The translations under genes were made by a program, and so were the position numbers. The notes below the pieces were generated by a model. That model saw only the letters and a list, made by a program, of their open reading frames with translations, was not told where the DNA came from and did no database searches. 64,000 bases of DNA. Source: an uncultured Eubacteriales bacterium (GTDB lineage: Bacteria; Bacillota; Clostridia; Peptostreptococcales; Anaerovoracaceae). Every line of letters starts with the position of its first letter. Position 1 is the stretch's first letter. This document shows, in pieces, positions 17,543 through 26,823 of the stretch. Location of the stretch: positions 40,966-104,965 of the forward strand of contig CACYPK010000003.1 of assembly GCA_902776285.1 (NCBI GenBank), in the 5' to 3' direction.

Positions 17543-18604
17543 ATGAACTACATTCTAATGGAATATGTTGACAAAAGCAATTACTGTGCAAGCAGTAAGG
17601 CTAGAGATGATGTCGTTACAATTTTAAAGGATAGAGGTGCAGAATTTGTGCCCTTATTTCGTGCAAAATCAGGCCATTTTAGGGTTTTTGCACAAATGAT
17701 AGGTGCATTCCTCGGATTAGCCAAGAGAGTAAAAAAGGGAGATATTATATATATCCAGTACCCATATAATCCACAAAGGGTAAATGATGTTTTAATTAAG
17801 AGATTGAACAAGCTGGCAAAAAAGAATAGTGCGGAATTATGTGTTATAATGCATGACATTAATTCCTTTAGGTATTCATGCGAAAATGAGAGAGAGGAAG
17901 CATTAAAGGAAGAGTGCAAACTTTTAAGCCGTGCAAATTCGCTTATTGTACATAACAGACGAATGAAAGAATTATTAAACAAATACGGATGCAGTAATGA
18001 TATTATGACAGAACTGCAGTTGTTTGATTATATTTACGATGGACTTGATGCAACTACAGAATACAGAAGTGAATCTGTTAAGGTAATTGTGGCTGGAAAT
18101 TTAGCAAGGGAAAAAAGTGGTTATCTATATAATCTTCCTCAAATAAACAATATTTCTTTTGAGTTGTTTGGCGTTAATTATTCTGGCAGTGAAAACACTA
18201 TGATTAATTACCATGGTGCTTTTCCGCCGGATGAATTGATACAATTCCTTAAGGGTAGCTTTGGCCTTGTTTGGGACGGAAACAGTGCTGAAACATGTGA
18301 GGGCAATTATGGGTTGTATCTCAAGTACAATAATCCGCATAAATTTTCTCTTTATGTTGCGAGTGGAATACCTGTCATTGTCTGGAAACAATCAGCTTTA
18401 GCCGATTTTGTTGAATCTGAAAATATTGGGGTTGCAATAGATTCTTTACAAGACCTTAATAAAATCCCTGTAACTGTTTCAAATGATGATTATATTGTTA
18501 TGAAAAACAATATAGAAAGAGTAAAAAATGAAGTGAGAAAAGGGTGGTTTTTGAAGAATGCGCTGGACAAAAGTGAATTGAAAATTAACATGGAGGCCTT
18601 TTAA
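17543..18604 (+). CDS. Galactofuranosyltransferase-like glycosyltransferase
   Basis: The SKARDDVVTILKDRG opening, IIYIQYPYNPQ, VIMHDINSFR and the late WDGNSAETCEGNYGLYLKYN resemble the WbbI/GlfT1 type beta-1,6-galactofuranosyltransferases. The ATG at 17543 was chosen over an in-frame ATG 18 codons upstream that lies inside the preceding gene. About 353 residues. A UDP-galactopyranose mutase is present in the same cassette, which supports UDP-galactofuranose as donor; this assignment is by pattern memory plus context. Confidence 0.75.
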   Translation: MNYILMEYVDKSNYCASSKARDDVVTILKDRGAEFVPLFRAKSGHFRVFAQMIGAFLGLAKRVKKGDIIYIQYPYNPQRVNDVLIKRLNKLAKKNSAELCVIMHDINSFRYSCENEREEALKEECKLLSRANSLIVHNRRMKELLNKYGCSNDIMTELQLFDYIYDGLDATTEYRSESVKVIVAGNLAREKSGYLYNLPQINNISFELFGVNYSGSENTMINYHGAFPPDELIQFLKGSFGLVWDGNSAETCEGNYGLYLKYNNPHKFSLYVASGIPVIVWKQSALADFVESENIGVAIDSLQDLNKIPVTVSNDDYIVMKNNIERVKNEVRKGWFLKNALDKSELKINMEAF

Positions 18605-18606
18605 TA

Positions 18607-19860
18607 ATGTATCCATTTTTATTATTGGTTGGGATCTTTATGATATGGTTTGAATATAGAATTAACCAAAGAATTATCAATGTGGTTAGCCTGTTGATTG
18701 TTCCCTATTTGGTTATTATTCCAATCAACAATTATTACATGGTAAAGAATGGTTTTTATGAGATTTCCGAGTCAGTAATTACTATGTTTATTGTATCATC
18801 GGCACTGTTTTTTTGTGGTTCAATTATAGTTGATTTAAGAAAGCAAAGAAGAAGAAATAGTGTCGATGCAGAACGACTGTACAACGAAGAAATATTAAAT
18901 TACTATAAGTTAATTCCAATGTTCAAATATGTAGTTGTGGTAGAAGCTGTGACTATATTGAGAGCGCTATATGTAATAGCTACTCACGGGATTACCTATT
19001 TAGCAGGAGAAGAGTTTAGTGGAGTTCTAACAAGCGGCATCTTGGGACACATTTTTTTAACAATATATCCTTTGATACCAATTATGTTTTATGCATGGTT
19101 AAAAGATAAGAAAAAAATTGGGTTCTTTGTTGTCACAGTGATAGGCGTTGCATTAACATTTCTCACATTTGTAAAATACCATTCAATAGGAATGTTGGTA
19201 TATATTTACCTACTAGTGTGCTTAGAAGATCATAAATATGTTAAGAAAGGTACTATAGCAGTTACCGTTGGTGCAGTTGTGTTTTTCATCGGGAATTATT
19301 TTATTGGCTTTTTCCTTAGAGGCGTTTCTAGATCTATAACGAGTCAGTATTATTTTAACCATTTATGGAATTATCTGGGAGGATCTTTAATTTATGATAA
19401 TCGAATCTTTGAAAGCGGTGTACGAGTAGGAATTAGCATTTTTTACAAATTAGGTAGTTTTATTTTTCCTCCTGTAAATGTTTTTTTAAATAAATTATTT
19501 GGATTTACTTTATGCCCGCATGAAACGCAGCCGCATTATTTTGTTGGAACCAATAGGGAGGTTGGAAATGTAACGGATGCTTTTGGCTACTTATATCCAT
19601 CTCACGGAGAATTCATAGATTTGCTTTGTTATGGTACAGTAATATTATTACTTGGCATGTTATTTACATTCATTTATAACAGGGCACTAAAAAACCGTTA
19701 TCGTATACATTGTAATTTGGCCGCTTTTCTAACTTTCTTCGTGTTTTTCTCGTTCTTTGGAACGTTTTATATTAACTTTGTTCCATGGGAGATACTGCTG
19801 TGGAGTGCAATTATACCGATGATTTTTGATAAGAGAGTTAGGATAAGGATTTTCAAATAG
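18607..19860 (+). CDS. Polysaccharide repeat-unit polymerase (Wzy-like)
   Basis: A 417-residue protein with about ten to eleven hydrophobic segments and a large loop between about 240 and 320 (around FFLRGVSRSITSQYYFN and PHETQPHYFVGTNREVGN). This is the profile of the O-antigen/oligosaccharide polymerase family, which is very diverse in sequence. It starts 3 bases after the previous stop. The position next to glycosyltransferases and a flippase supports the call. Confidence 0.8.
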   Translation: MYPFLLLVGIFMIWFEYRINQRIINVVSLLIVPYLVIIPINNYYMVKNGFYEISESVITMFIVSSALFFCGSIIVDLRKQRRRNSVDAERLYNEEILNYYKLIPMFKYVVVVEAVTILRALYVIATHGITYLAGEEFSGVLTSGILGHIFLTIYPLIPIMFYAWLKDKKKIGFFVVTVIGVALTFLTFVKYHSIGMLVYIYLLVCLEDHKYVKKGTIAVTVGAVVFFIGNYFIGFFLRGVSRSITSQYYFNHLWNYLGGSLIYDNRIFESGVRVGISIFYKLGSFIFPPVNVFLNKLFGFTLCPHETQPHYFVGTNREVGNVTDAFGYLYPSHGEFIDLLCYGTVILLLGMLFTFIYNRALKNRYRIHCNLAAFLTFFVFFSFFGTFYINFVPWEILLWSAIIPMIFDKRVRIRIFK

Positions 19861-19872
19861 GAGTGCCATAAA

Positions 19873-20991
19873 ATGAATATTGGTATTATTACATTTCATG
19901 GTTCCCATAACCATGGCTCGATGTTACAAGCATATGCAACACAGCAACTTATTAATAATATAGGGTATGATTCCGAGATTATCAATTTCAGAATGAAATC
20001 TCAAAAAGAGTATTATGCCTTATATCAAACCAAGTATGGGAAAATGAGGCTTTTTCGCGGTCTGCTACTGGTTCCAATTCATAATGCAAGATCGAAGAGA
20101 GAGATTAAATTTGAAGAGTTTTTGAATTCTAAGATGAACCTTTCAGGAAGAGAGCTAGAGACTTATGATGATTTAAAATCTGTTGAATCACACTATGATA
20201 TCTATTTATCAGGTAGTGATCAAATATGGTCTAACCGAATTCCTGAACTGGTTGGATCTGAAATAGACTACTCGGGGGTTTATTTTTTGGACTTTGCGTC
20301 TCCAGACAAGAAAAAGATCTCATTTGCATCAAGTACAGGTGCTGCTACACGCGAGGACTTATCTTCGAAAGTAGAACTGTTAAGACAATATGATTATATT
20401 TCTACACGTGAGGTAACAGGATCTGAGATTATTGGTAATTTACTTGATAGAAAAGTAGAAACAGTTCTGGATCCCACACTGATGCTGACTGGGGATGATT
20501 GGCGAAAAATAATTAACAAGAAACGTATTGAAAAAGAGAAGTACATATTCTTATATACACTTAAAGGCATAAGACCAGGAAGAAAATGGGGAGATGCATT
20601 AAGTCAATTAGGCAAAAGGCTTGGGTTGAAGGTTGTCTGTGTATCACCTTTCTTCCCAATTATTCATAGTGGTGTAAAAAACTATATTAATGTCGGGCCT
20701 GAAGATTTTCTGAATCTTATTGAAAATGCAGAGTTGGTATTTACAGATTCATTTCATGGAACCGCTTTTTCTGTCAACCTAGAGAAGCCATTTTACACAT
20801 TGTCACTGGAGAAAGATTCTCGTAAAGCCGACTTATTAAAGGAATTAGGATTAGATGAACGGATTATTAATTCATTTGCCGATATTGATCGAATTAGAGA
20901 CTACCATATTGATTTTTCTATTTCGAGAAAAGAACTTACGACTCTTAGAAATAAGGGCTGTGAATTCCTGAGAAATGCAATTGAAGGATGA
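19873..20991 (+). CDS. Polysaccharide pyruvyl transferase family protein
   Basis: Members add a pyruvate ketal from phosphoenolpyruvate to a sugar. The 372-residue protein shows the family signature: GIITFHGSHNHGSMLQAYA at the N-terminus, YDIYLSGSDQIWSNR, YFLDFASPDKKKISFASSTG, the VLDPTLML block, and the FTDSFHGTAFSVNLEKPF block near the C-terminus. A GGAGTG lies before the ATG. It overlaps the next gene by 4 bases, the common arrangement with an F420-dehydrogenase-like partner. Confidence 0.88.
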   Translation: MNIGIITFHGSHNHGSMLQAYATQQLINNIGYDSEIINFRMKSQKEYYALYQTKYGKMRLFRGLLLVPIHNARSKREIKFEEFLNSKMNLSGRELETYDDLKSVESHYDIYLSGSDQIWSNRIPELVGSEIDYSGVYFLDFASPDKKKISFASSTGAATREDLSSKVELLRQYDYISTREVTGSEIIGNLLDRKVETVLDPTLMLTGDDWRKIINKKRIEKEKYIFLYTLKGIRPGRKWGDALSQLGKRLGLKVVCVSPFFPIIHSGVKNYINVGPEDFLNLIENAELVFTDSFHGTAFSVNLEKPFYTLSLEKDSRKADLLKELGLDERIINSFADIDRIRDYHIDFSISRKELTTLRNKGCEFLRNAIEG

Positions 20992-22184
20992 CAACTATGG
21001 ACATGGTTATTTGTGATAAACAATGGTGTACGGGATGTGGAGCTTGCATCAATATTTGTCAGAAGGATGCAATTTCGTTTGTAGCTGATAACGAGGGCTT
21101 TAATTATCCAGAGATAAAGCAAGATAAGTGCGTCAATTGCGGCAAATGCCAGAGGGTATGCCCCCAGAATGATGTATCCGGTTTAGAAGCATTTGCTATG
21201 GACAAATGCTTTGCAGTGTGGAATTTGGATGAGTCGATTAGAAAAAGTAGTTCTTCAGGCGGCATTTTCCCAGCATTAGCAGAATTGTTTTTAAATAATG
21301 GCGGTGTCGTATGCGGAGCATCATTTACTGATGATTATATGAAGGTCCATCATATTATTATTGATAATATGGATGATATCGGTTTACTTCAAGGAAGCAA
21401 GTATCAGCAAAGCGATCCGGAATACTGTTACCGAAGCTGCAAAGAAAAACTAAACAAAGGAACCCCGGTTCTTTTTACAGGCACACCATGTCAGGTTCAA
21501 GGGCTTTATTCCTATTTAGGCACGAAACATGAACTGCTTTGGACTGTCGACATACTATGTCATGGAGTACCATCAACGCTTGTTGCGAATAAATATCTTC
21601 AGAGTGTTGAAGATAAATACAAATCGTCTATCAAAAAATTTTCATATAGAAATAAGAATATCCCAGAAGGATGGGAGAATTCCTGTAACATAGAGATTTT
21701 GCTGGAAAATGGAAAACAAATCGATGGGCGAGCTGAAAATCTGTTTTTTTGGAAAAGTTTTTTGAGTAATATTTATTTAAGGAAATGTTGCTATCACTGC
21801 GAATATGCAGGTAAAGAACGCATTGGTGATATTACTATAGGTGACTTTTGGGGAATCAAGAATTCTATACAAGAAGATCTGAAAAATGGGATCTCATTAG
21901 TCTTTGTAAATAGTGAAAAAGGGAAAACTTTGTTTGATAAAGCAAATATCCACAAGGAAATACGAAATGTTTCTGAGGCACTCCCGTTTAATCGAACCAT
22001 AAAGCAACCGTTTGAATTGTCTGGCGATAGAGATAAATTTTTTTCTGATTTGAAAAAAAGTGGGTTTAGAAGAGCAGTTTTCAATCAAATGCCACTTAAG
22101 ATGATAAAATGGAACATTACTATTTTTGTAAGAAATATTATAGGTGATAGTGCATATAATGCAATTAAAAGAAGATTAAAGTAA
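20988..22184 (+). CDS. Iron-sulfur protein, coenzyme F420 hydrogenase/dehydrogenase beta-subunit family
   Basis: A 398-residue protein with two ferredoxin-type 4Fe-4S motifs, CTGCGACINIC and CVNCGKCQRVCP, in the first 60 residues. The F420 dehydrogenase beta-subunit N- and C-terminal domains follow (SSSGGIFPALAELFL, LFTGTPCQVQGLYSYLG, VDILCHGVPS, GDITIGDFWGI). Such genes often stand next to pyruvyl transferase genes in polysaccharide loci; the exact reaction is not established. The start may be the ATG overlapping the previous stop, or the ATG at 20997, which has GAAGG 8 bases upstream. Confidence 0.85.
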   Translation: MTTMDMVICDKQWCTGCGACINICQKDAISFVADNEGFNYPEIKQDKCVNCGKCQRVCPQNDVSGLEAFAMDKCFAVWNLDESIRKSSSSGGIFPALAELFLNNGGVVCGASFTDDYMKVHHIIIDNMDDIGLLQGSKYQQSDPEYCYRSCKEKLNKGTPVLFTGTPCQVQGLYSYLGTKHELLWTVDILCHGVPSTLVANKYLQSVEDKYKSSIKKFSYRNKNIPEGWENSCNIEILLENGKQIDGRAENLFFWKSFLSNIYLRKCCYHCEYAGKERIGDITIGDFWGIKNSIQEDLKNGISLVFVNSEKGKTLFDKANIHKEIRNVSEALPFNRTIKQPFELSGDRDKFFSDLKKSGFRRAVFNQMPLKMIKWNITIFVRNIIGDSAYNAIKRRLK

Positions 22185-22201
22185 AGATCGTTGATTGCTT
22201 C

Positions 22202-23611
22202 ATGAATAAATATAAGAAATTAGCAAAGAATTCTGCAATATTTGCTGCTGCAAATTTTGGAAGCAAAGTTATGCGGTTTCTCATTGTTCCGTTCTACACA
22301 TATTGTATGACCAGTTCGGAATATGGAACCGTCGATACCCTTGTAACAACGATAAATCTTGTTATACCGGTACTTATGCTAGCCATTCACGAGGCAGCAC
22401 TTAGGTATGCTTTAGATAAAGACATTAACAGCGACGAGGTAATAACCAATTGTTTTTTGGTGTTGCTGATTACAAGTGTGTGTTTTCTACCGGCATACTT
22501 TATATTTGCGAAAATAAAGATCTTCACTGGATTATGGTGGCTATTTTATCTGCTACTGATAAGTGATTCAATAAACCAAATATTGATGAATTTTAGTAGA
22601 GGAATTGGAAAAAGTGGCACGTTTGCTATTGGAGGCCTACTAAATACAGTAATTCTCCTCGCCTCAAACGTACTGCTATTGGCAGTTTTTCATCTTGGAA
22701 TTCCTGGATATCTTATATCTATGCTCCTTGGGTTCTGGGCAAGTAATATATATATTGGAATAAGTATTAGATTACACAAGCAGCTGTCTCTGTCAAACGT
22801 TAATACTGCTTTAATTAAAAAAATGTTGATGTTTTCATTCCCTTTAATCCCAACAGCGGTAATGTGGTGGGTGATGAACGCATCAGATAGATATGTAATT
22901 ACGTGGTTTGTAGGGGTCTCTGCTACCGGTATTTATGCGGTGTCGAGTAAAATTCCGACAATAATAACCGTTGTGTATCAGATATTTCAACAAGCATGGC
23001 AAATATCAGCTGTGGAGGAAAAAGATTCAGACGAGAAGGAAGTCTTTTACACATCAGTTTACAATGGGTTTGTAAAAATGTGCTTTTTAGCGGCCGCTTT
23101 TCTTATCCTGATTATAAAACCATTAATTGAATTAGTGATTTCTACGCAATACCATGATGCATGGATTTACACTCCGTTCCTAATTATTAGCGCAGTTTTT
23201 TCCAGTCTTGGTGGATTTCTGGGAGTAAATTATGTAGTAGAGGAAAAAACTACAGGAGCATTTATAACCGCTCTGATTGGTGCAGCTTTAAACTTAGGCT
23301 TTGATTTGTTCCTGACTCCGATTATAGGAGTTCAAGGAGCAGCTCTTGCCACGTTAATTGGATATTACGTATTGTGGTTGATTAGATCATGGCATACTAG
23401 ACGTTTTATAAAAATAAAACAGGACTATGTGGGCATTCATGTTCATTTTATTCTTCTCATAATCCAAACGATTGTCTTGTTGAGCCAAATTAAAGGACAG
23501 TATATATTTCAAATCTTCATAGTGCTTATTATGATAATCATCAATTACAAGGATGAAAAAAGGTTATTAGCAACAGTATTAGATGTAATCAGAAGAAGAA
23601 GGAAGAAGTAA
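22202..23611 (+). CDS. Oligosaccharide flippase (Wzx-like, MATE/MOP superfamily)
   Basis: A 469-residue protein with about 14 hydrophobic segments. The N-terminus NSAIFAAANFGSKVMRFLIV with PFYTYCMTSSEYGTVD and the mid-region ASDRYVITWFVGVSATGIYA are typical of Wzx/RfbX flippases that move lipid-linked repeats across the membrane. With the polymerase at 18607 and the CpsC/D pair it completes a Wzx/Wzy pathway. Confidence 0.9.
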   Translation: MNKYKKLAKNSAIFAAANFGSKVMRFLIVPFYTYCMTSSEYGTVDTLVTTINLVIPVLMLAIHEAALRYALDKDINSDEVITNCFLVLLITSVCFLPAYFIFAKIKIFTGLWWLFYLLLISDSINQILMNFSRGIGKSGTFAIGGLLNTVILLASNVLLLAVFHLGIPGYLISMLLGFWASNIYIGISIRLHKQLSLSNVNTALIKKMLMFSFPLIPTAVMWWVMNASDRYVITWFVGVSATGIYAVSSKIPTIITVVYQIFQQAWQISAVEEKDSDEKEVFYTSVYNGFVKMCFLAAAFLILIIKPLIELVISTQYHDAWIYTPFLIISAVFSSLGGFLGVNYVVEEKTTGAFITALIGAALNLGFDLFLTPIIGVQGAALATLIGYYVLWLIRSWHTRRFIKIKQDYVGIHVHFILLIIQTIVLLSQIKGQYIFQIFIVLIMIIINYKDEKRLLATVLDVIRRRRKK

Positions 23612-23612
23612 T

Positions 23613-24737
23613 ATGGTTGATTATTTAATTGTCGGCGCAGGTCTTTATGGAGCTACAATGGCCGAGAGATTATCTCATGAAGGTAAAAAAGTTGTTGTTG
23701 TTGACAAAAGACCGCATGTGGCAGGGAATGTTTATACTGAAAATATAGAAGGTATAAATGTGCATAAGTATGGTGCACATATTTTTCATACTAATAATAA
23801 AGATGTTTGGATGTATGTTCAGCAATTTGCGGAATTCAATCGATTTACCAATTCTCCTGTTGCAAATTATAAAGGTGAATTGTTTTCTTTACCATTTAAT
23901 ATGTACACCTTTAATAAAATGTGGGGCGTAGTGACGCCAGAGGATGCAGCTGAAAAGATTGAAGAGCAGCGACACGCCGCAGGCATATCTGAACCGAAAA
24001 ATTTAGAGGAACAAGCAATTAGCCTTGTCGGAACCGATATTTATGAGAAACTGATCAAGGGATATACGCAGAAACAATGGGGTCGGCAATGCAGCGAGTT
24101 GCCGACGTTCATAATCAAGCGTTTGCCGGTTAGATTGACTTTTGATAACAACTATTTTAATGCCTTATATCAGGGAATCCCAGTTGGTGGCTATACGAAG
24201 ATGGTGGAGAAAATGCTTGATGGAATCGAGGTGAGATTAGGAGTCGATTATCTTGAGAACAAAGCAGAACTAAATATGCTCGCGGACAAGGTGATATACA
24301 CAGGACCAATTGATGCATATTTTGGATATAAACTAGGGACTCTAGAATATCGATCTGTAAGGTTTGAGACAGAAGTTCTCGATAAGCCTAATTTTCAAGG
24401 TAATGCTGCGGTTAATTATACCGATGCTGATACACCATGGACAAGGATTATAGAGCATAAATGGTTTGAGTTCGGTAAAGATGAAAATGGAAATGATTTG
24501 CCAAAGACGGTAATAAGTCGTGAATATAGTTCTGAATGGAAAGTAGGTGATGAACCATATTATCCAGTAAACGATGAACGAAACAGTAAACTATATGCTA
24601 AGTATAAGGCTTTAGCAGACAAAGAATATAATGTAATTTTTGGTGGAAGACTTGCAGAGTATAGATACTACGACATGGATACGGTAATCGCAGCTGCGCT
24701 AAATATGTTTAAAGACTTAGAATACAGCGACAATTAA
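23613..24737 (+). CDS. glf: UDP-galactopyranose mutase
   Basis: A flavoenzyme that converts UDP-galactopyranose to UDP-galactofuranose. The FAD-binding GAGLYGATMAERL is at residues 8-20, followed by VVVDKRPHVAGNVYTE, HKYGAHIFHTNNKDVW, the LPFNMYTFNKMWG block, and the active-site TRIIEHKWF and late YRYYDMD. 374 residues is the normal length. It starts 1 base after the flippase stop. It supplies the donor for the galactofuranosyltransferase in the same cassette. Confidence 0.96.
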   Translation: MVDYLIVGAGLYGATMAERLSHEGKKVVVVDKRPHVAGNVYTENIEGINVHKYGAHIFHTNNKDVWMYVQQFAEFNRFTNSPVANYKGELFSLPFNMYTFNKMWGVVTPEDAAEKIEEQRHAAGISEPKNLEEQAISLVGTDIYEKLIKGYTQKQWGRQCSELPTFIIKRLPVRLTFDNNYFNALYQGIPVGGYTKMVEKMLDGIEVRLGVDYLENKAELNMLADKVIYTGPIDAYFGYKLGTLEYRSVRFETEVLDKPNFQGNAAVNYTDADTPWTRIIEHKWFEFGKDENGNDLPKTVISREYSSEWKVGDEPYYPVNDERNSKLYAKYKALADKEYNVIFGGRLAEYRYYDMDTVIAAALNMFKDLEYSDN

Positions 24738-24753
24738 TAAAGGACTATTACTG

Positions 24754-25785
24754 ATGAAGATGGATAGTGATAGAAAAACAATTTTACTTACAGGCGGGAC
24801 GGGATTCATCGGATCCCATACAGCAGTAGAAGCTATTGATGCAGGATTCGATGTTGTCATCGCAGATGATTTGTCAAACAGCGAGGAATCTGTCGTTGAC
24901 AGGATTGAACAGATTACCGGAAATCGACCAGCATTCTATAAAACAAACATTGCTGATAAGTCAGCAATCGAAAAGGTCTTTGTAGAGAATAGCATCGACG
25001 CTGTGATTCATTTTGCTGGCTTCAAAGCTGTAGGGGAATCCGTTGAGAAACCTGTCGAGTATTATCGTAACAATCTTGATACTACACTAACCTTGCTTGA
25101 GGTTATGCGAGAGTACAATGTTAAGAAATTCATCTTCAGTTCCTCTGCTACAGTATATAGCCTTGTTGACGATGTGCCGTTTACAGAAGAATCCGGTCCG
25201 CTCGGGTGTACGAATCCATATGGCTGGACAAAGTATATGATAGAGCAGATTCTCAAGGATGTCTGCGCAGCGGATCCGGAGATGTCAGTAGTGCTGCTCA
25301 GATACTTCAACCCAATTGGTGCGCACGAGTCTGGATTGATCGGAGAAAAACCATCAGGGATTCCTAACAATCTGATGCCATACATTACACAGGTAGCACA
25401 AGGGATTCGTCCGCACCTGAATGTGTTTGGTAATGATTATCCGACACCGGATGGAACAGGCGTTAGAGACTATATTCACGTGGTAGATCTGGCAAAAGGT
25501 CATCTCGCAGCACTTGAATACAGCGATAAACATACAGGTTGTGAAGTGTTCAATCTTGGGACCGGCCACGGATATAGTGTACTGGATCTGGTAAAGACAT
25601 TTGAGCGTGTCAACGGAGTTGAGATACCTTATGAGATAGTCGAAAGACGTGCTGGTGATATAGCTATTTGCTATGCCGATACGCATAAGGTTGAGACTGT
25701 GCTCGGATGGAAAGCAGAAAAGGGAATCGAAGACATGTGTCGAGATTCCTGGAGATGGCAACAATCACAGGAAAATATAAAATAG
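24754..25785 (+). CDS. galE: UDP-glucose 4-epimerase
   Basis: Makes UDP-galactose, the substrate of the mutase encoded just upstream. A short-chain dehydrogenase-like protein: NAD site GGTGFIGSH at residues 14-22, the DLSNS block, HFAGFKAVGES, the catalytic Ser-Ser-Ala-Thr-Val-Tyr stretch and the YGWTK (Y-x3-K) motif, then RYFNPIGAH, MPYITQVAQG and DYIHVVDLAKGH. 343 residues, normal. An AAAGGA stands 10 bases before the ATG. It is the last complete sugar gene of the cassette. Confidence 0.95.
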   Translation: MKMDSDRKTILLTGGTGFIGSHTAVEAIDAGFDVVIADDLSNSEESVVDRIEQITGNRPAFYKTNIADKSAIEKVFVENSIDAVIHFAGFKAVGESVEKPVEYYRNNLDTTLTLLEVMREYNVKKFIFSSSATVYSLVDDVPFTEESGPLGCTNPYGWTKYMIEQILKDVCAADPEMSVVLLRYFNPIGAHESGLIGEKPSGIPNNLMPYITQVAQGIRPHLNVFGNDYPTPDGTGVRDYIHVVDLAKGHLAALEYSDKHTGCEVFNLGTGHGYSVLDLVKTFERVNGVEIPYEIVERRAGDIAICYADTHKVETVLGWKAEKGIEDMCRDSWRWQQSQENIK

Positions 25786-25787
25786 AC

Positions 25788-25909
25788 GATGATATGCGGA
25801 AGCGAATGTTCATAATACTGCTGCCACATATCATCATCAAATGCTATTGGTAGCGAAATCCAACATTCGCTTCATTTTCGTTTAGAAATAGTGGATTGTA
25901 ACGAAAATG
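25788..25909 (+). repeat. Nested inverted repeats upstream of a small DNA-binding-type gene
   Basis: Three inverted repeats fill the space after galE. GATGATATG (25788-25796) pairs with CATATCATC (25827-25835). GAAGCGAATGTT (25799-25810) pairs with AACATTCGCTTC (25862-25873). CATTTTCGTT (25873-25882) pairs with AACGAAAATG (25900-25909). The first two compete or interleave. The last ends 10 bases before the next ATG and touches its ribosome site, so it may be an operator or translational hairpin. One may also act as the galE terminator. Confidence 0.65.
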
Positions 25910-25919
25910 GAGTAAAATA

Positions 25920-26213
25920 ATGGGTAGACCAAAGAAAAAACCAGAATTTGATTCTGAAAAGATATTGGATGAAATCCTAAAGAATGTGGTAGAGGCGTAT
26001 GAAGATCTAGATACTTCACAGCGTCCCGGAGGGAAGATTGCTTATGGTGCACTGAAAGAGCTGACTGATGGGCTGGGGCTAAAACCATCAAAGGTTAAGA
26101 AGCTGCTGATGACCGCCAATGTGCGTTTTAATAAAGAGATTTATTGTAATGATAATAGCAGGGAAATCCTGCGCCTATATAAAGAAGGCAACAGAATTGT
26201 TCCTAAACTATGA
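25920..26213 (+). CDS. Small putative DNA-binding protein (MGRPKK family), function unknown
   Basis: 97 residues. The N-terminus MGRPKKKPEFD is AT-hook-like (G-R-P-K-K). The middle, KIAYGALKELTDGLGLKPSKVKKLLMTA, reads as a helix-turn-helix. From memory, short proteins beginning MGRPKK-P-x-x-D with a K-V-K/R-K-L-L-I/M-T-A helix are common in Clostridia, where they are usually annotated as hypothetical and often have a further C-terminal helix-turn-helix; that part looks shortened here. It is flanked by inverted repeats upstream and two hairpins downstream, so it looks like a self-contained unit at the cassette edge. Confidence 0.6.
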   Translation: MGRPKKKPEFDSEKILDEILKNVVEAYEDLDTSQRPGGKIAYGALKELTDGLGLKPSKVKKLLMTANVRFNKEIYCNDNSREILRLYKEGNRIVPKL

Positions 26214-26249
26214 TAAGACAAAGTAAAAACAACACTTAGAGCAAAAATT

Positions 26250-26276
26250 CAATTCCCCCGGAATACGAGGGAATTG
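26250..26276 (+). repeat. Hairpin after the MGRPKK gene
   Basis: CAATTCCC (26250-26257) pairs with GGGAATTG (26269-26276). An overlapping pairing of GAGCAA (26239-26244) with TTGCTC (26273-26278) is also possible. It is not followed by a U-run. Confidence 0.6.
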
Positions 26277-26298
26277 CTCCTAATATACATCTATACAC

Positions 26299-26334
26299 CC
26301 GATCGTCATATATGGGCATGACGGTCGGTTTTTT
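26299..26334 (+). terminator. Rho-independent terminator
   Basis: CCGATCGTCAT (26299-26309) pairs with ATGACGGTCGG (26318-26328) with one G-U pair and is followed by six T (26329-26334). It ends the MGRPKK gene unit and stands just before the transferase remnant. Confidence 0.88.
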
Positions 26335-26426
26335 GATGCCCAGAATCGCTGGAACCATTGGAAATACTAGGGTTTAGAGCCAAAATGGATTTTTTTGAAA
26401 TTTTTTGCTTGTCCTATCTTGACAAA

Positions 26427-26710
26427 TGGGAGGACCTCGAGCCGAGAGACCGGAATTAGCTGCGGAATATGAAGAAGAGTTGCCTGAGTTTGCTTTGAGA
26501 TTACAGGCAAAAGCAGGACTTACAGGGTACGCTCAAGTATATGGTAAGTATAATACTACACCATATGACAAGCTCTTAATGGATTTGATGTATATTGCTA
26601 ATGCAAGTGTTTTTGAGGATATACGAATTATCTTTGCTACAGTCAAAATATTATTCATGCCTGAAAGTACTGAGGGTATCGAAGAAGGGACTACTTCTGC
26701 TATGAAGTGA
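26427..26710 (+). pseudogene. Truncated 3' end of a second initiating sugar transferase
   Basis: The reading frame from 26432 encodes GPRAERPELAAEYEEELPEF and continues to the natural stop, matching the last 100 or so residues of the transferase at 11218. Of 92 aligned codons only 4 change the residue, while about 55 of 276 bases differ. The catalytic and membrane parts are missing; homology stops at about 26430. No start with a ribosome site exists, so it is a broken remnant. It was under protein-level selection until recently. Confidence 0.88.
26432..26707 (+). repeat. Diverged direct repeat, right copy
   Basis: Ungapped partner of 12364-12639. The pair brackets about 13.8 kb that carries the present cassette genes after the first transferase. 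Confidence 0.85.
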
Positions 26711-26823
26711 ACGCTGTTGTTGGTTAGCGCAAAGTGGGGCATGATGATATCAATACCGATCTAAGGAAATCAATAAGGGTTGATTAGAGGCCTTTGCCGA
26801 GAAAAAGGAGAGTGTATTTAACG

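Noticed and set aside
26335..26430. An integrase attachment site or IS end next to the transferase remnant
   Set aside because: The AT-rich stretch has T-runs and a TTGACA, but I see no tRNA end, no terminal inverted repeats with target duplication and no transposase. It remains unexplained junction DNA.
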